DNA of 64,000 nt from Straminergon stramineum (taxonomy: Eukaryota > Streptophyta > Bryopsida > Hypnales > Calliergonaceae): positions 6,639,001 through 6,703,000 of the forward strand of contig OY987266.1 of assembly GCA_963920665.1 (NCBI GenBank), given 5' to 3'. Positions 35,911 through 46,567 of this stretch are shown here, in pieces. Below the pieces are notes generated by a model. That model was not told the DNA's origin. It worked only from the letters and a program-made list of their open reading frames with translations, and made no database searches. Every line of letters starts with the position of its first letter. Positions within the stretch are counted from its first letter, which is position 1. Position numbers and translations under genes: made by a program.

Positions 35911-36191
35911 CTTAGATGCATTCTTCATTTTCACAGCCATCCATTGTCCATTTGGGGGGCGAAGGGGGTGTTACTAGAACAACAAAATTTCATTTTATAC
36001 ATTTAAAAAATATAAATATCCATCCATTTATGTTACAAGATTTACCTCAATTAAAAAAAAGATTAGGGGCATGCTTCTTCTAGTTTGTGTAAGAGACATG
36101 TGACAATACTCACCAAGGTGAAAAATTTGGAGTTTGTGCACTTGGTTGGGTCATCAAGACCACATGTGATAAAGTCCTAGTCAACCCAAAC

Positions 36192-36680
36192 TTAACCCTT
36201 AAAGGACAAAGTTTTAGGATCAAAGTTCGTTTTCAAATAATTATGGATTTGAAAATTTTCAAATCTTAACTAAGAAAATGTGGTTCTAATAATATTTTTT
36301 ATTCCTTTCTTATCTTTTTTCCAAATTATTAAAATTGTAATTGTTGTGGAACTTTGAAGGTAGCATTTGAAAGCTTAAAATACAACACTTTTGAGCTTTT
36401 CTATTGAATTTCTATTTCTCTATTCTATTAGTCCATGATATTTATTACTACCATCTCCAAATTTGCTAAAAATTTCATATTGTTTTAAAGTTTTTTGTGA
36501 TTTTAATTATTTTTCCAAAGAAATTGCTTTATAAAAGTAAATAAATTTTCATTTCATGATTTTTAATTGTAAAAAATGAAGTTCAATTTGAATATACATT
36601 ACTACATAAGAAAATATCAATTTTGAGAAAACTAATGGAGTTTGGCCAAACATGAATATGAAATGTCCTTTAAGGGTTAA
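36192..36680 (+). mobile_element. TTAA-type element family E
   Basis: Starts TTAACCCTTAAAGGACAAAG and ends ATGTCCTTTAAGGGTTAA, TTAA at both limits. The terminal inverted repeat is about 17 bp. At 489 bp it is the shortest complete TTAA element here. Single copy in the window, non-coding. Confidence 0.8.
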
Positions 36681-37670
36681 TTTGGATGAAGTGATCTAAC
36701 ATGGTGTAGATCAATTTTTTTGGAGTTATATTTTTGTTCACAAGTAAAGCAATTTTTTTCAAAGAGATGCTTAATGATATATTTCTACATTCTCAATGGA
36801 TGAAATAATCAAGATGCTTCAATTTTTTTGGATGAGTGTATACAATTATAGATGAAAAGTTGAAATTTCATCCATATTTTGCATATTTCATCCATGTAAA
36901 TAGCTTCATTACTCCAATGAAAACTCTTTTTCTACATTGAATGTAGAATTAGAAACAAGCATCAGTACTCCATAAGGTCGTATCTTTACAACACTGTCTA
37001 GGCATAGAATTTCGTTTCATTCATTTCATTCGTTTCAAATAAAAATAAAAATTGACTCACTTTTTCAAGTCAAATAAGTACTCAAACTTTCAAACTAAGT
37101 GTAAATTAGTGTAGGACAATGCCCAAGAAGGAGGGGATTGTGGGAGAAAAATGGATTGACAAGGAAGGCAAAGCCCAACAAGGAGGCACATTTTTTCCCA
37201 CAATCCCTAACGGTGAGGACATAGCACGACATAAACTAAAGCCAAGAAATTGTATTTCATTAAGATATTGTAATAGATTCAATTTGGATGAAAAATTCAT
37301 AATCAAGTATTACAACCTATTTCTAGACCAAAGTGTGTGATTTCTTAGGAGTGGTTTAAGAGAGCCACATCTAATTTCGATTGGTTCCCAACATCGAATA
37401 ATCTAGATTCTTGCCTAAAATGCATTCCTATTATTCACGAGAGCTTATGGTCGGTTTTAGAAAGACATATTTTCATCACTTTGAAAATTCATCGTTTATT
37501 CATACGGTGTCCAAAAAATGCATTCTAAGAGAATCTAGAATCCCCTTTTGAATGCCAACAAGATCCCACAAAAAGTTTTTCAATATAATATTAGGAACCA
37601 TGCTTAATTGCTTAGAATTGCTTCTTCGGTCAATTTTAGGTGTAGTTACTATACTTGTCATTAACCCCTC
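36681..37670. other. Unassigned intergenic stretch
   Basis: AT-rich; a 73-residue ORF at 37119-37340 (plus) overlaps one on the other strand and has no recognised domain. No element ends seen. Confidence 0.4.
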
Positions 37671-38638
37671 ACCGTTGAAGGGGACTAAAAATATCCTTAG
37701 GTCAAATTCAAAGTGCTATAACTTTTGCATCTGATGTTTAAATTCAATAAAACTTGTTGAAAAATTTGAACTCTCTCTTCTAGTTTGTGTGGTAAAATTT
37801 TCAGATCAATCCAAGATGTATTGAGTTTTTGGAAGCCAATCGAAGTTTACAAGTTCAATTTGAGTTCACCAAATTGCATTTGATGGCTGCAACTTCGGGG
37901 GCTTGTATCTCCTTCATCCAAAGTTAGTTTTCAATCAAATTTGTTGGGGTATGTTACCCTTGAAGTTTGATTATTGTGGTAGAATTTTCATGATTGTCAA
38001 TCCATGATGTTTTGAATGTCTTAGAGCAATTCAAAGTTCAAAATCCCGACAATTTTGGATTACAATGAACTTTGGTGGCTTGTTTCTTCTTCATACAATG
38101 TTTGTTTTCAATAATTGTTTTTGGAAAAGTTGCACATAGTAGTCTAGTTTGTGTGTATAAAATTTCATATCAATCCAAGAAGTTATGAGTGACTTAGAAG
38201 TATTTTAGTAGAAGAAGGTTCAAATTTTGATGTATTTTTTGCAATTTTTCTTGCAATTTTTTTGACATTTCAAAGCCATTTTGTAGACACAATGAGTCAA
38301 TTGAATGATATTTTTTTTCATCAATGTGTTTTTATGCTAATTTTGAATCACTTTATAGTTTTAAGTTTCTTCATTTGAGTAGATTTAGAAACCAAATTTT
38401 GTCTCCAAATGTAATTTTTAGGAAAATTTCAGCATCTTTTTTCAACACTAAAACATTATAATCTTGCAATCTATGCAATCAAATGACACCAAATTTGATG
38501 CACGTCATCTACAACAATTGAACTACAAGATTGTACGGTTGAGATCTCTATAACTCACTCAGAGAAAATTATATCTACAACACTTCAAAAGAAATGTTGT
38601 TCTTGAACTTGTTCAGGCCTTGGGCGGTGAGGGGTTAA
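37671..38638 (+). mobile_element. TTAA-type element family C, copy 3, abutting the APL-like gene leader
   Basis: Starts TTAACCCCTCACCGTTGAAG and ends CTTGGGCGGTGAGGGGTTAA. It is 968 bp with TTAA on both sides and is collinear with 15894-16841. It ends two bases before the GC-rich block that leads into the MYB-CC gene. Confidence 0.92.
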
Positions 38639-38640
38639 CT

Positions 38641-40564
38641 TCTGTCGGTGCAAATTGCAAAGCCTCGCCCGCCTTGGGTCCAGAGCCGGGGGAAAAAACC
38701 TGAGTGCGACAAAGATTACATCACATACTGCCCGATTGCCCGACCGGGCAGCTGACCGACGAGAAACCAAACTTTCCGTCGTGCTTGAACGAGTCCGTCC
38801 ATCTCTTCCCCTTCTTCTCTTTCTCGCCCTTCTTCTCCACTACCTTCCCTTTCTTCAGCCTCGTCGCCATTCCTCCAGTTTGTCCTTCTCTTGCCATCAT
38901 CGAATCTGCCACTGGAGCTTCGATCGGATCCAGCGACTTGGCTCTGCCGGCTCTCGCTTGGTCCATTCCTCTTGGTCCTGCACCATGTGACTGAGCCAGT
39001 CACCCGTAGCCTCAAATCTAGACAGACACGTAACGTATAGTACTGTCCGACCTAGCCTGGACTCACTGCGGTCCGTTACGTTGCCTGTTTCCCTTGTCAA
39101 CTTTTATTCCCTGGGAAGGTGTCGGACGAAGTTAGTCCTCGCTTCCTCGCAGAGAGATCCAAGCTGTGGTCTTCGTGGTGATTTTGTAGGCTGGGATCGA
39201 GATTTGGCTGGGTGCTCGCAACCATTGGGGTCCACAGTCTTGCATTTGGTTTGTGGGTGATTTTCGATCTCCACTGGCTGGGGGCTGTCGATCATTGGGG
39301 TTCACAGTCTCGGGTTTCCAATTCTTGCAACTTTGATTCCCTGGGAAGCTGTCTAAGTCCTCACTCTCTCGCAGAGGAGTTCAAACTGTGGTCTTCTGGG
39401 TGCTTCTCTGAACTGGGATCGAGATTTAGGTGTTTCCGATCATTGGGGTTTAGTCTTGGATTTCAGTTTTGGGGCGGTGGTGTTAGCCGGTTGTCTAATT
39501 TCTATTGGAGGAAGATATCAAGGTTTACGTCGGAACGGCAGAGACACCTGCATCCGTTTTCTTCACCGGTCAGATTGATAGTCTCCTGAAGGGTATATCC
39601 GTTACGGGAATTATCAATCCTTAAGGTCGCAACTGAACTTCGACTGGGAGGAAGCTGAATATTAGTACTGAGAGTACGTTGTGCTGGCCGAACTTGAAGG
39701 AGCGCATGCCGTCTGCATTAAGAGCATCCAATTTCTGCTAGGGGTGCAAGTTTCCTTACTTTGACGAAGAAAAGAAGAAGAAGATCGCCGGGAATACTGC
39801 GGTGTGGTCGTGAAGCTTCTCACAATTCGATGAAGGGTAGATGTACAGGCGTGGACTAAGTTCCATTCCAACACTATTATATTGTAAACGCGGTTGTGAT
39901 CCTCGCCTGTGCATTGCGAAGCGTCCATGATTCCGTAGTACATATCCGGTATGAAAGTCGTCGAACGACTGAAGTGATATACTCTCGTGTTGAAGTCGAG
40001 AGTTTGTTGGGCTAGATCTCGTAGCGTGGGCTTGGCTGTTTCCGAATTGGCAAGTTGATCGATCCGGCCCCGTTGCCGACGTGCTGGTGGTCCCGTGGTG
40101 CCAGCATATGGTACATTACAGCAGTAGTCATGGTCCTTGCGCCGACGTCGAGCTGTTCACCGCCTTACTCCAGAGATTGTTGACAGCAGAGCCTTCTGAG
40201 GAGATTGCTGTGAAAGAAATCACAATAGCGCCCAATAGCCAGCCCGTTTCGGTGATGCACTTCGGTGAGGTCATCTCTTAGATCCGGCCTAGCCCTCTCC
40301 TCTTTCTCTTCCCAGATCATCACGACCTTTGGCTGCAGTCACGGGTGCTAATGATCCCTTTCACGATTGGATAGGTTCTGGACAGTAGTCCACCTCAGAA
40401 TTAGTTTTTTTCCCGGCACAAGATTACTTGCCAACTGGAGGAATATTTTTTCATCGGAAGCCGAGGTAATTACCTCCCCTAGTGCTGCCCCTTTCGCAAG
40501 AGAATTTCAAGCACACAACTATTTCGAAGAAGAACCATCTTTCGCACTGAGTTCTAACTTGGCA
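38641..40564 (+). promoter_or_regulatory. GC-rich promoter and long 5' leader region of the MYB-CC gene
   Basis: Composition jumps from AT-rich to GC-rich at 38640 and stays so to the ATG at 40565. I could not fix the transcription start or leader introns. Only non-ATG or short out-of-frame ORFs occur. The region contains an imperfect tandem duplication with a 230-bp period (39101 onwards and 39331 onwards). Confidence 0.5.
39101..39475 (+). repeat. Imperfect 230-bp tandem duplication in the leader
   Basis: ATTCCCTGGGAAG, TCGCAGAG, TGTGGTCTTC, CTGGGATCGAGATTT and CATTGGGGT recur in the same order starting at 39101 and at 39331. A third partial copy of the CATTGGGGT-CACAGTCT block occurs near 39292. 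Direct orientation, well diverged, so not a recent duplication. Confidence 0.75.
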
Positions 40565-43500
40565 ATGTATCAAATGAAGAAGTACACCAGCCCTGGATTA
40601 ATCCCGCACAGACCACAGACCATGTCCTACCAAGACAGATCCTCCATGTATGGCGCCCACGTCATGGCCGGCGAATTCAGCCCTACAGACCCGAAGCCAC
40701 GGCTTCGATGGACTGCGGAGCTTCATGAGCGCTTTGTGGACGCCGTGAACCAACTCGGTGGTGCCGACAGTAAGTGCCATCTCCGATCCTTCCTCCACGC
40801 TTGAAATTTTATCAATCAACGAGTGTACTAAGTCTCCTCTTTGGGTACTGCTATGATTGAAGTTTGATGTGGAATGTACTAAAGCTGAGCACCTGCATTA
40901 TGGGGATGGACAAATCGTCCGGGATTTAATATTATTCGATTCGAAAAAGGGATATATGCATGAGGGAATCTTACACATCAATGAGTGAAAGAATAATCCG
41001 CAGGGCCATTGCTTAGAATTCAAATCTCATGACGTGTCAATGAACGTCGAGTCTATTAGAGTTGGTCCTAGGTTCACCCAGTCCTGTCACTTACAGTCCA
41101 TAGTAAGTCTAGTTCAAATTAAGTGTACATGGTAATGAAAAAGCACTAGAGACACCAAATGGCCGTTTTAGTAATGTATGAGTGCCCTAAAGTTGTGAAC
41201 ACAATGTTCGAGTTGAGAGTGTTTGTCTAGGTCACACATGCAGCCTGTCGGTAGCACTTGCTTATATTTTAGTGTTTACTTCAGCTTGCTGTACATGTTC
41301 TTCCGTATTGTTTTTGTTTTTTCCTTAGTATGTTAAACTTTGTTCTTGTGTAGAGGCGACACCCAAGTCTGTGATGCGAATGATGGGCGTGAAGGGCCTC
41401 ACCCTTTACCATTTGAAAAGTCATCTGCAGGTTAGATCTCTGCCATGTACTACGTACTCACACATCAATCAGTACTTTTGGATAACTGGTAACTAAAAAG
41501 AGAATGTCGTACTGCTTCCTGGTTTCGACGGTACGGGCTTTGTCTAAATTGTGAGCACGTACTGGAATCGTTTGTTTTCGTCTTGCAGAAGTTCAGACTT
41601 GGGAAGCAGCTGCAGAGAGACTCGCATGAGTCAAACAACGACGGTAATTCATGAATATAACCCTTCAGTCTCCAAGTTTTGTGGAAAGCATATTTATGTC
41701 AGCTCTCATTTGAATTTTTCTTATGCTTGACTTTTTACTGAAAGCTTTGAGTTTTTCCAGGGTCTCCAAACCTGAAGGGAACAGGCCATGGTGCATCTGA
41801 CAGTAAACTTGCGATCACGCAAAACACCCAAAAGTATGTTGACAAACCGCTTCAAATCTTCTCTAGTAATGTTGGTAATTAGCAATATCCATTTGCCTCC
41901 GATGACAATAGGGTTCGGATTTCTACAGTGCAGTGCCCACTTCATTTAAAATCTCTCCCAAGAGGAAAATTCCATCTTCTGGTGAGGTTTCACAGAAGTC
42001 GAAAGGGAAGAAATCACAGCAAACTTCATCTTTAATGTTAATTCACATCTCCTTTCCCTGATGTGCTATTCTCATGCATGTGAGATGGGCTATCCTCATA
42101 TGAGATGGGAACATCAGTTTCGTTAAATTGGGCGGTATTCCAATACTTTGGCACGTTTCAGAATCTGATGCCTTGCAACAAATACAAATATGTACATACC
42201 TGTCCTAGTTTGTGGCCTGAAATTAGACCTTACTGAAGATATATGTCACAATTTTTGGCACCTGCATCGTGCCAATTTAATGAAATTGACGATTGGACCT
42301 CCTTTCCCCCTGCCCATGCTGACAATTGATATGGATGCAAATACTATATAACCACCTCGAAAACATTTGCACCCATAGAACCACAGCAAACGCAAGGGAA
42401 AAGATGTACACGCATGCACAATTCCCATATGGGAATTACCCAAGATGTTGTCTTGTGAATGCGTGTCTTCTTAAAAGTGGATTAGCCCTTAAACGTCACA
42501 GTTTTCGAAAATACATTGAAAAGCTAGCCCGAGGTGCTGGCTGTGACGTGTGACGACGTTTAATGTTCCAGAACCCTGAAACTACAGAGAAAGCTGACAG
42601 CTGTGCCATACATGTATCCCTATCTGCAGCAGCAGCATGCCGAGCAGTGAAGCCAGGCAACTTCAATTGGAAGTTCAGCAACGGCTGCAAGAGCAGCTGG
42701 AAGTGCAGCGTCACCTGCAGCTGCGGATCGAAGCGCAGGGGAAGTACCTCCAATCGATTCTGGAGAAGGCAAAGGAGACCCTGGCGGATCACACCTCCGC
42801 CTCGCCCGTGCTCAAAGCCGCGCACCAGGAGCTCACGGAGCTCGCCACCAAGGTTCTGTGCGAGCCTCTGCCCGGCCTGCCCTCTTTCGAGTCACTCAAC
42901 TTGCCAGGCTTGAACCCTCCTGAGCTAATACACAACAGCAGCAATAATATCAACAACAATAACAGCAATAACAACAACAATAACCTCCTCCCGGGGGGGC
43001 CACCCGACGTCGTGGGGGTTCCGGCTATGGCAAACCACAACATGCTCCAGCAGCAGCCCATCAGTGAGTCTCAGAAAAACTTCCTCACCAATCTCTCGAC
43101 CCACCCCATCGCGGAGCAACACAGCAATGGCGGCGAATTCACGGGTATGGAAAAATCGTGAACTCTAAACTCTTCAGCAACTTGTTAATATTCGCTAAAA
43201 TCAATTCCTTTACTGCACCCTTCATTCCGTTCAATGGCGCAATCGGTCCTTAATGCGAAGTGATACTGAGAGAAAACTACCCTTGCGAGGTGTTTCTCCG
43301 CTATAATCGAATCGAAATAAATCGAAATAAATTGCGTCTGAATTTCCGCAATAGTAGCGTGTAAATGTCACCGGAGATTTTCTTCTGATGGTGCACTAGG
43401 TTATGGCTATATAGGTTTGGAGGTGTCTTCGATCTATTGTTTGAGTTGGTGGAATAGCTACAACAAATGTGACGATTAATTACTAGTGCAAGTAATATTT

Positions 43501-44367
43501 TATTAGGTGAAAAAAATGCTCAAACCAAAGTTCCTGTAAATTACCCATAGGGAATAGCTGGTAAGTTAATGGTTGAGCTCGTTGGCCTTTGAGGTTTTGT
43601 TGGGTTCAATTCCTCTTGGTGTTCATTGCCCAAGCTCGATCGCCTGGCTCCTTGGGGAAACAAACTAAAGCTTCTGTCATTGGTGGGGTGGGATCATTTA
43701 TTACTTATCCCTGCACAGCTTGGTTGTACCTTAGCAGCCAGTTGCACGTTCCAGTAATTAAGTTGTATGAAAAGTAACTTGCTTTAACCCCCAACACTAA
43801 ATAGCACTAAATAGAGTGAAGAGTAGTGCAGCTAGCTAGCTATCTAGGCCTGGGCCGAGGGCGATCAATGCAATGAATTGCAGCGGTGTTTGCACGGGAC
43901 CTGGTGGCCATGAGCTCACTGCCGTCCTTGCAGGGTTCCGGCCATGAAGTACGTAACTGCTGCATGTGACGTATTGCTGCGTGCAAGAATGATCGAATGG
44001 AAGGGCCGGGGAAGCCTGCATAAGCGTAATCCATCCAACAATGTACGTATCAATGCTAGCTGGTGGCTGCAGTGGCTTATAGTATGGCATGGGGTGGAAT
44101 TGGGGGATTACAGAAGGAGGCTCGGGCAACAGTGGACGGTCCCCTCACGGAACCTTCGTGCGTCTGGAAAATGGCGCCATGTCCTCCGCGTTTGAGAGGC
44201 CTGCACCTCGCCGCCATGATCTTGCCATCAAAGGTGGTGCCGCTGGTCTCATGGCGGATCTCGATTCCAATGGACACAACTCGTTCCGTGCTGGCGATGG
44301 ATCCTCGCTCCTGTCGCGCTCGGGTGGTCGCCTGGACCTCAATGCCTTTGGATGGGATCGAAACTAA
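40565..44367 (+). CDS. APL-like: MYB-CC (GARP) transcription factor, APL/PHR-like class
   Basis: Proposed exons: 40565-40769, 41354-41430, 41589-41643, 41761-41833, 41929-41986, 42601-43144, 44114-44367 (stop TAA), giving about 421 residues. The exon 5 donor and exon 6 acceptor are uncertain. The start is the first Met in frame (MYQMKKYTSP). The GARP/MYB domain (about residues 43-100) reads PRLRWTAELHERFVDAVNQL, then KATPKSVMRMMGVKGLTLYH and LKSHLQKFRLGK, including the SHLQKFR DNA-recognition helix. Exon 6 carries the coiled-coil LEVQQRLQEQLEVQRHLQLR followed by IEAQGKYLQSILEKAKETLA, as in Arabidopsis APL and related PHR1-like factors, then an Asn-rich tract. The last exon ends RLDLNAFGWDRN, with an LxLxL-like/DLN (EAR-type) repression motif by inspection. 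Expected role: nuclear DNA-binding dimer, with phosphate-response or phloem-type regulation by family. Intron 6 holds a SINE-like sequence. Confidence 0.88.
42938..42989 (+). repeat. Asn-coding AAC/AAT trinucleotide tract
   Basis: Imperfect AAC/AAT/AGC repeats encode an Asn-rich stretch just after the coiled coil of the MYB-CC protein. The frame is maintained, and such tracts are common low-complexity linkers in plant regulators. Confidence 0.85.
43565..43640 (+). mobile_element. Possible tRNA-derived SINE head in intron 6
   Basis: GGTTGAGCTCGTTGG (43571-43585) resembles a pol III A box, and GGGTTCAATTCC (43602-43613) a B box (GGTTCRANNCC), spaced about 30 nt as in tRNA genes. No cloverleaf could be drawn, so it is not called a tRNA. 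SINE limits and target duplication were not found. Confidence 0.4.
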
Positions 44368-44919
44368 GGGATATGTGCAACTGGCTTCTGTCTGCCTTAG
44401 TTCTGCAACATCTGTCTGCGCATGCATTAGTTCTGCAGCTTCTGCATCCACTATGTGTGCATTAGTTGTACAACTCCTGTCTGTGCTTGCACTGGTTTCT
44501 GCAACTTCTGCATGTATGTGTACAGGTATTAGCTCTGTAACTTCTGTCTGTGCATTAGTTCCGTCGCCGTCGCCGTCGCTGTCTCCATCGCTTTCTAGTT
44601 TCATTTTCCTTGCTGTACGTTGCTTCTGTACATGTAACTACAGAATAAGTCGTAGGTTTGTATACCTAAGTAGATTTGGTTGTTTGGGGCTTTCTACTTT
44701 TTTTGTACTGTATTCGACTGGGCGTAGCTTAGCTTACGAAGTCGGACCTGAAGCTGGTTTGATATGCATTTAATTAGAATTTCGAGTAATAGTTGGGGAC
44801 CCAAGTGACTTGTTTTGACGGGATTTTTTTAATCAACTTTTCGTGTTCTTTTCTGGCGCCGTAAATTCTTGTGACCGTGAGAAACTCTGTGTTCCAGTTA
44901 TTCTGGATCATCGAATAAA
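44368..44919 (+). promoter_or_regulatory. 3' UTR of the MYB-CC gene with AATAAA signal
   Basis: Follows the stop codon. About 44385-44560 is built from diverged direct repeats around TTCTGTCTG, GCATTAGTTCTGCA and GCAACTTCTGCAT. An AATAAA polyadenylation signal lies at 44914-44919, directly before the start of repeat F. A long minus-strand ORF across this region is a shadow of the repeats. Confidence 0.6.
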
Positions 44920-45333
44920 GGAGATCACCCATTTCCGATCAGCCTCCCCCATTCTCGTAGTTTAGGCTTCTCCATTTCTGATCAGATGAAGTGTAGGTGA
45001 CAGCTCATGCACTGCACAACCCCGGGGACAACAAAAATGTTTAGGTGGTGTACATTGAAAGCTTACAATGATCAAATCTTGTACTCTGGAAGCCTTACAT
45101 CAATTTTGGAACCATCCTATGGTTGAAAATAGGTTTACCTATATATCAAGAATGGGACAAATAGAATCGTCACCAAAAAAATTCATGATAATTTTACTTT
45201 TAAGGGAAAAAATTTAGGAAATTATGAAATCCTTCTAAAATCTATATCTTTACACAGGAAAAAAATTTCCTGAACTTTTCCCATGCCGCAGATAGGCTGA
45301 ATTGCTTAAGTGGTCGGAAATGGGTGATCATCC
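44920..45333 (+). mobile_element. MITE family F, copy 1, at the 3' end of the MYB-CC gene
   Basis: The ends GATCACCCATTTCCGATCA and, inverted, GATCACCCATTTCCGACCA form terminal repeats of about 19 bp. About 410 bp. The body matches 47496-47906 (GTAGTTTAGGCT, GGTGTACATTGAAAGCT, GGAACCATCCTATGGTTG). It begins one base after the AATAAA signal. Confidence 0.75.
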
Positions 45334-45798
45334 AGATTATACTCCGGAGTATTTTAGAGTGGCTGGTTTTGTCAGGAGGTGTCAGAAGTGACATGAGTCT
45401 TCAGTTTGGAAACGGTGATCATTGGTTCAATTCTGAGTTATTCGATACTTTATTTTATTTTTATTCGCCATTGGGTCATTTTTCGGAGGAAGAGAAGAAT
45501 TGTCAAAAGTGAAATATAAGGATTAAGGAGTGCATGGCATGCAGATATTTTGCTGCACTATATTTCGTCAACTCGCTCGAAAACCAACAAATATTTGGAT
45601 GGATGAAAGATAAAGTGTTTTTTTAAGTGTGCGTGACAGCTGTTAGATAAGAACAACTTGATTCTGGGTCCGTCACTCCGTCAATGCGGGCGAATAGAAT
45701 ACGACGCTGATTCCACAATCTAAAGGTTGAAGACCGACTTCAGGGTTTTGAAAATGTCCAATTCAATTAACCGGCCACAGCACACGTGAAGAATAGTA
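45334..45798. other. Unassigned stretch between repeats
   Basis: A 62-residue ORF at 45324-45512 has no recognised domain. No other signal seen. Confidence 0.4.
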
Positions 45799-46533
45799 CT
45801 CCCTCTGTTTTCTGAAAAAAGACCTGTGTTTCCTTTGTGTTTTACAATGGCAGCACGGCTCTTTTTAACCCCTAAATGCCTAAGGCCTGTTTTTGAGTTT
45901 TCTGGTATTTGCTCTCAATTGAAGAAAATGCCAACATTTGGATGAGTTGAATCAATTTTTTTGGAATTGTAACCGTATAACTTCAAACTAGACATGTTAG
46001 AGATCATTTAGGAAAAGTAAACACAACAATATCACTTATGGAGTGAAAGATTATAATGTTTGCCCATGAGGGTGTTGAAATTGCAAAAGTGATTTGAAGT
46101 CTTTCAATCCTCTTTTCACAAGTCAAATCTAAAAATTCGGTGACCAAAAAAATATGAGGTTAGAGGACCTAACATGCATAACCCCAATCAATTCATGGCT
46201 TCTCAAAATCTACTCTACAATTTTTTTTAATGAATTTCGAATGAGATTATTTCTCTAAGCTCAAGTGTATTTGAGGCTCATTTCCAAGAGCCCTCAACAC
46301 TACGGAAAGTCAAGATTGCAATGGGTACCCTTGCACAAAATCTTGAATAGAAAAATCACTATCATTCATTTTCAAAATCAGATTTTTGATGCTAAAATTA
46401 GACTTCAAAAAGAACTTCCCAAAAATACAAACTACTAAAAATAGCAAATTGGTTAGGTTTTATTTAACTTCAAAGTTTTGCAAACACCAAATTTTGGTGC
46501 CTTGGGCATTTAGGGGTTAAGAAACAGAGATAG
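45799..46533. mobile_element. Small Stowaway-like MITE split by a TTAA element
   Basis: The left end CTCCCTCTGTTTTCTGAAAA and the right end, inverted (CTATCTCTGTTTCTTAAAAA), are separated by the insertion 45865-46520. With it removed, a MITE of about 80 bp remains, bordered by TA (45797-45798 and 46534-46535). Confidence 0.7.
45865..46520 (+). mobile_element. TTAA-type element family A, copy 4
   Basis: Starts TTAACCCCTAAATGCCTAAG and ends CTTGGGCATTTAGGGGTTAA; 656 bp. Collinear with A2 and A3 throughout. TTAA is present on both sides, and the flanks join into a Stowaway-like MITE, so the limits are independently supported. Confidence 0.93.
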
Positions 46534-46567
46534 TATTGAAATAGGGTCAATTTTGATATCTCCCAAA

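Noticed and set aside
5557..38640. LTR retrotransposons in the long intergenic region
   Set aside because: No long direct repeats with TG..CA ends, primer-binding site or polypurine tract were seen; what is present is dominated by inverted-repeat elements.
40367..40564. N-terminal extension of the MYB-CC ORF upstream of MYQMKK
   Set aside because: The open frame begins at a TTG codon. The first ATG in frame is 40565, and related proteins start close to that point.
42563..42913. 116-codon plus-strand ORF overlapping exon 6
   Set aside because: Different frame from the conserved LEVQQRL coiled coil; a frame shadow.
42789..43161. Minus-strand ORFs opposite MYB-CC exon 6
   Set aside because: Shadow frames of the coiled-coil exon and the Asn-coding repeat.
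43565..43640. A functional tRNA gene in intron 6
   Set aside because: A- and B-box-like sequences are present but acceptor and anticodon stems do not pair.
44077..44604. 175-codon minus-strand ORF
   Set aside because: Antisense to the last coding exon and 3' UTR repeats of the MYB-CC gene; created by repeat composition, with no domain.
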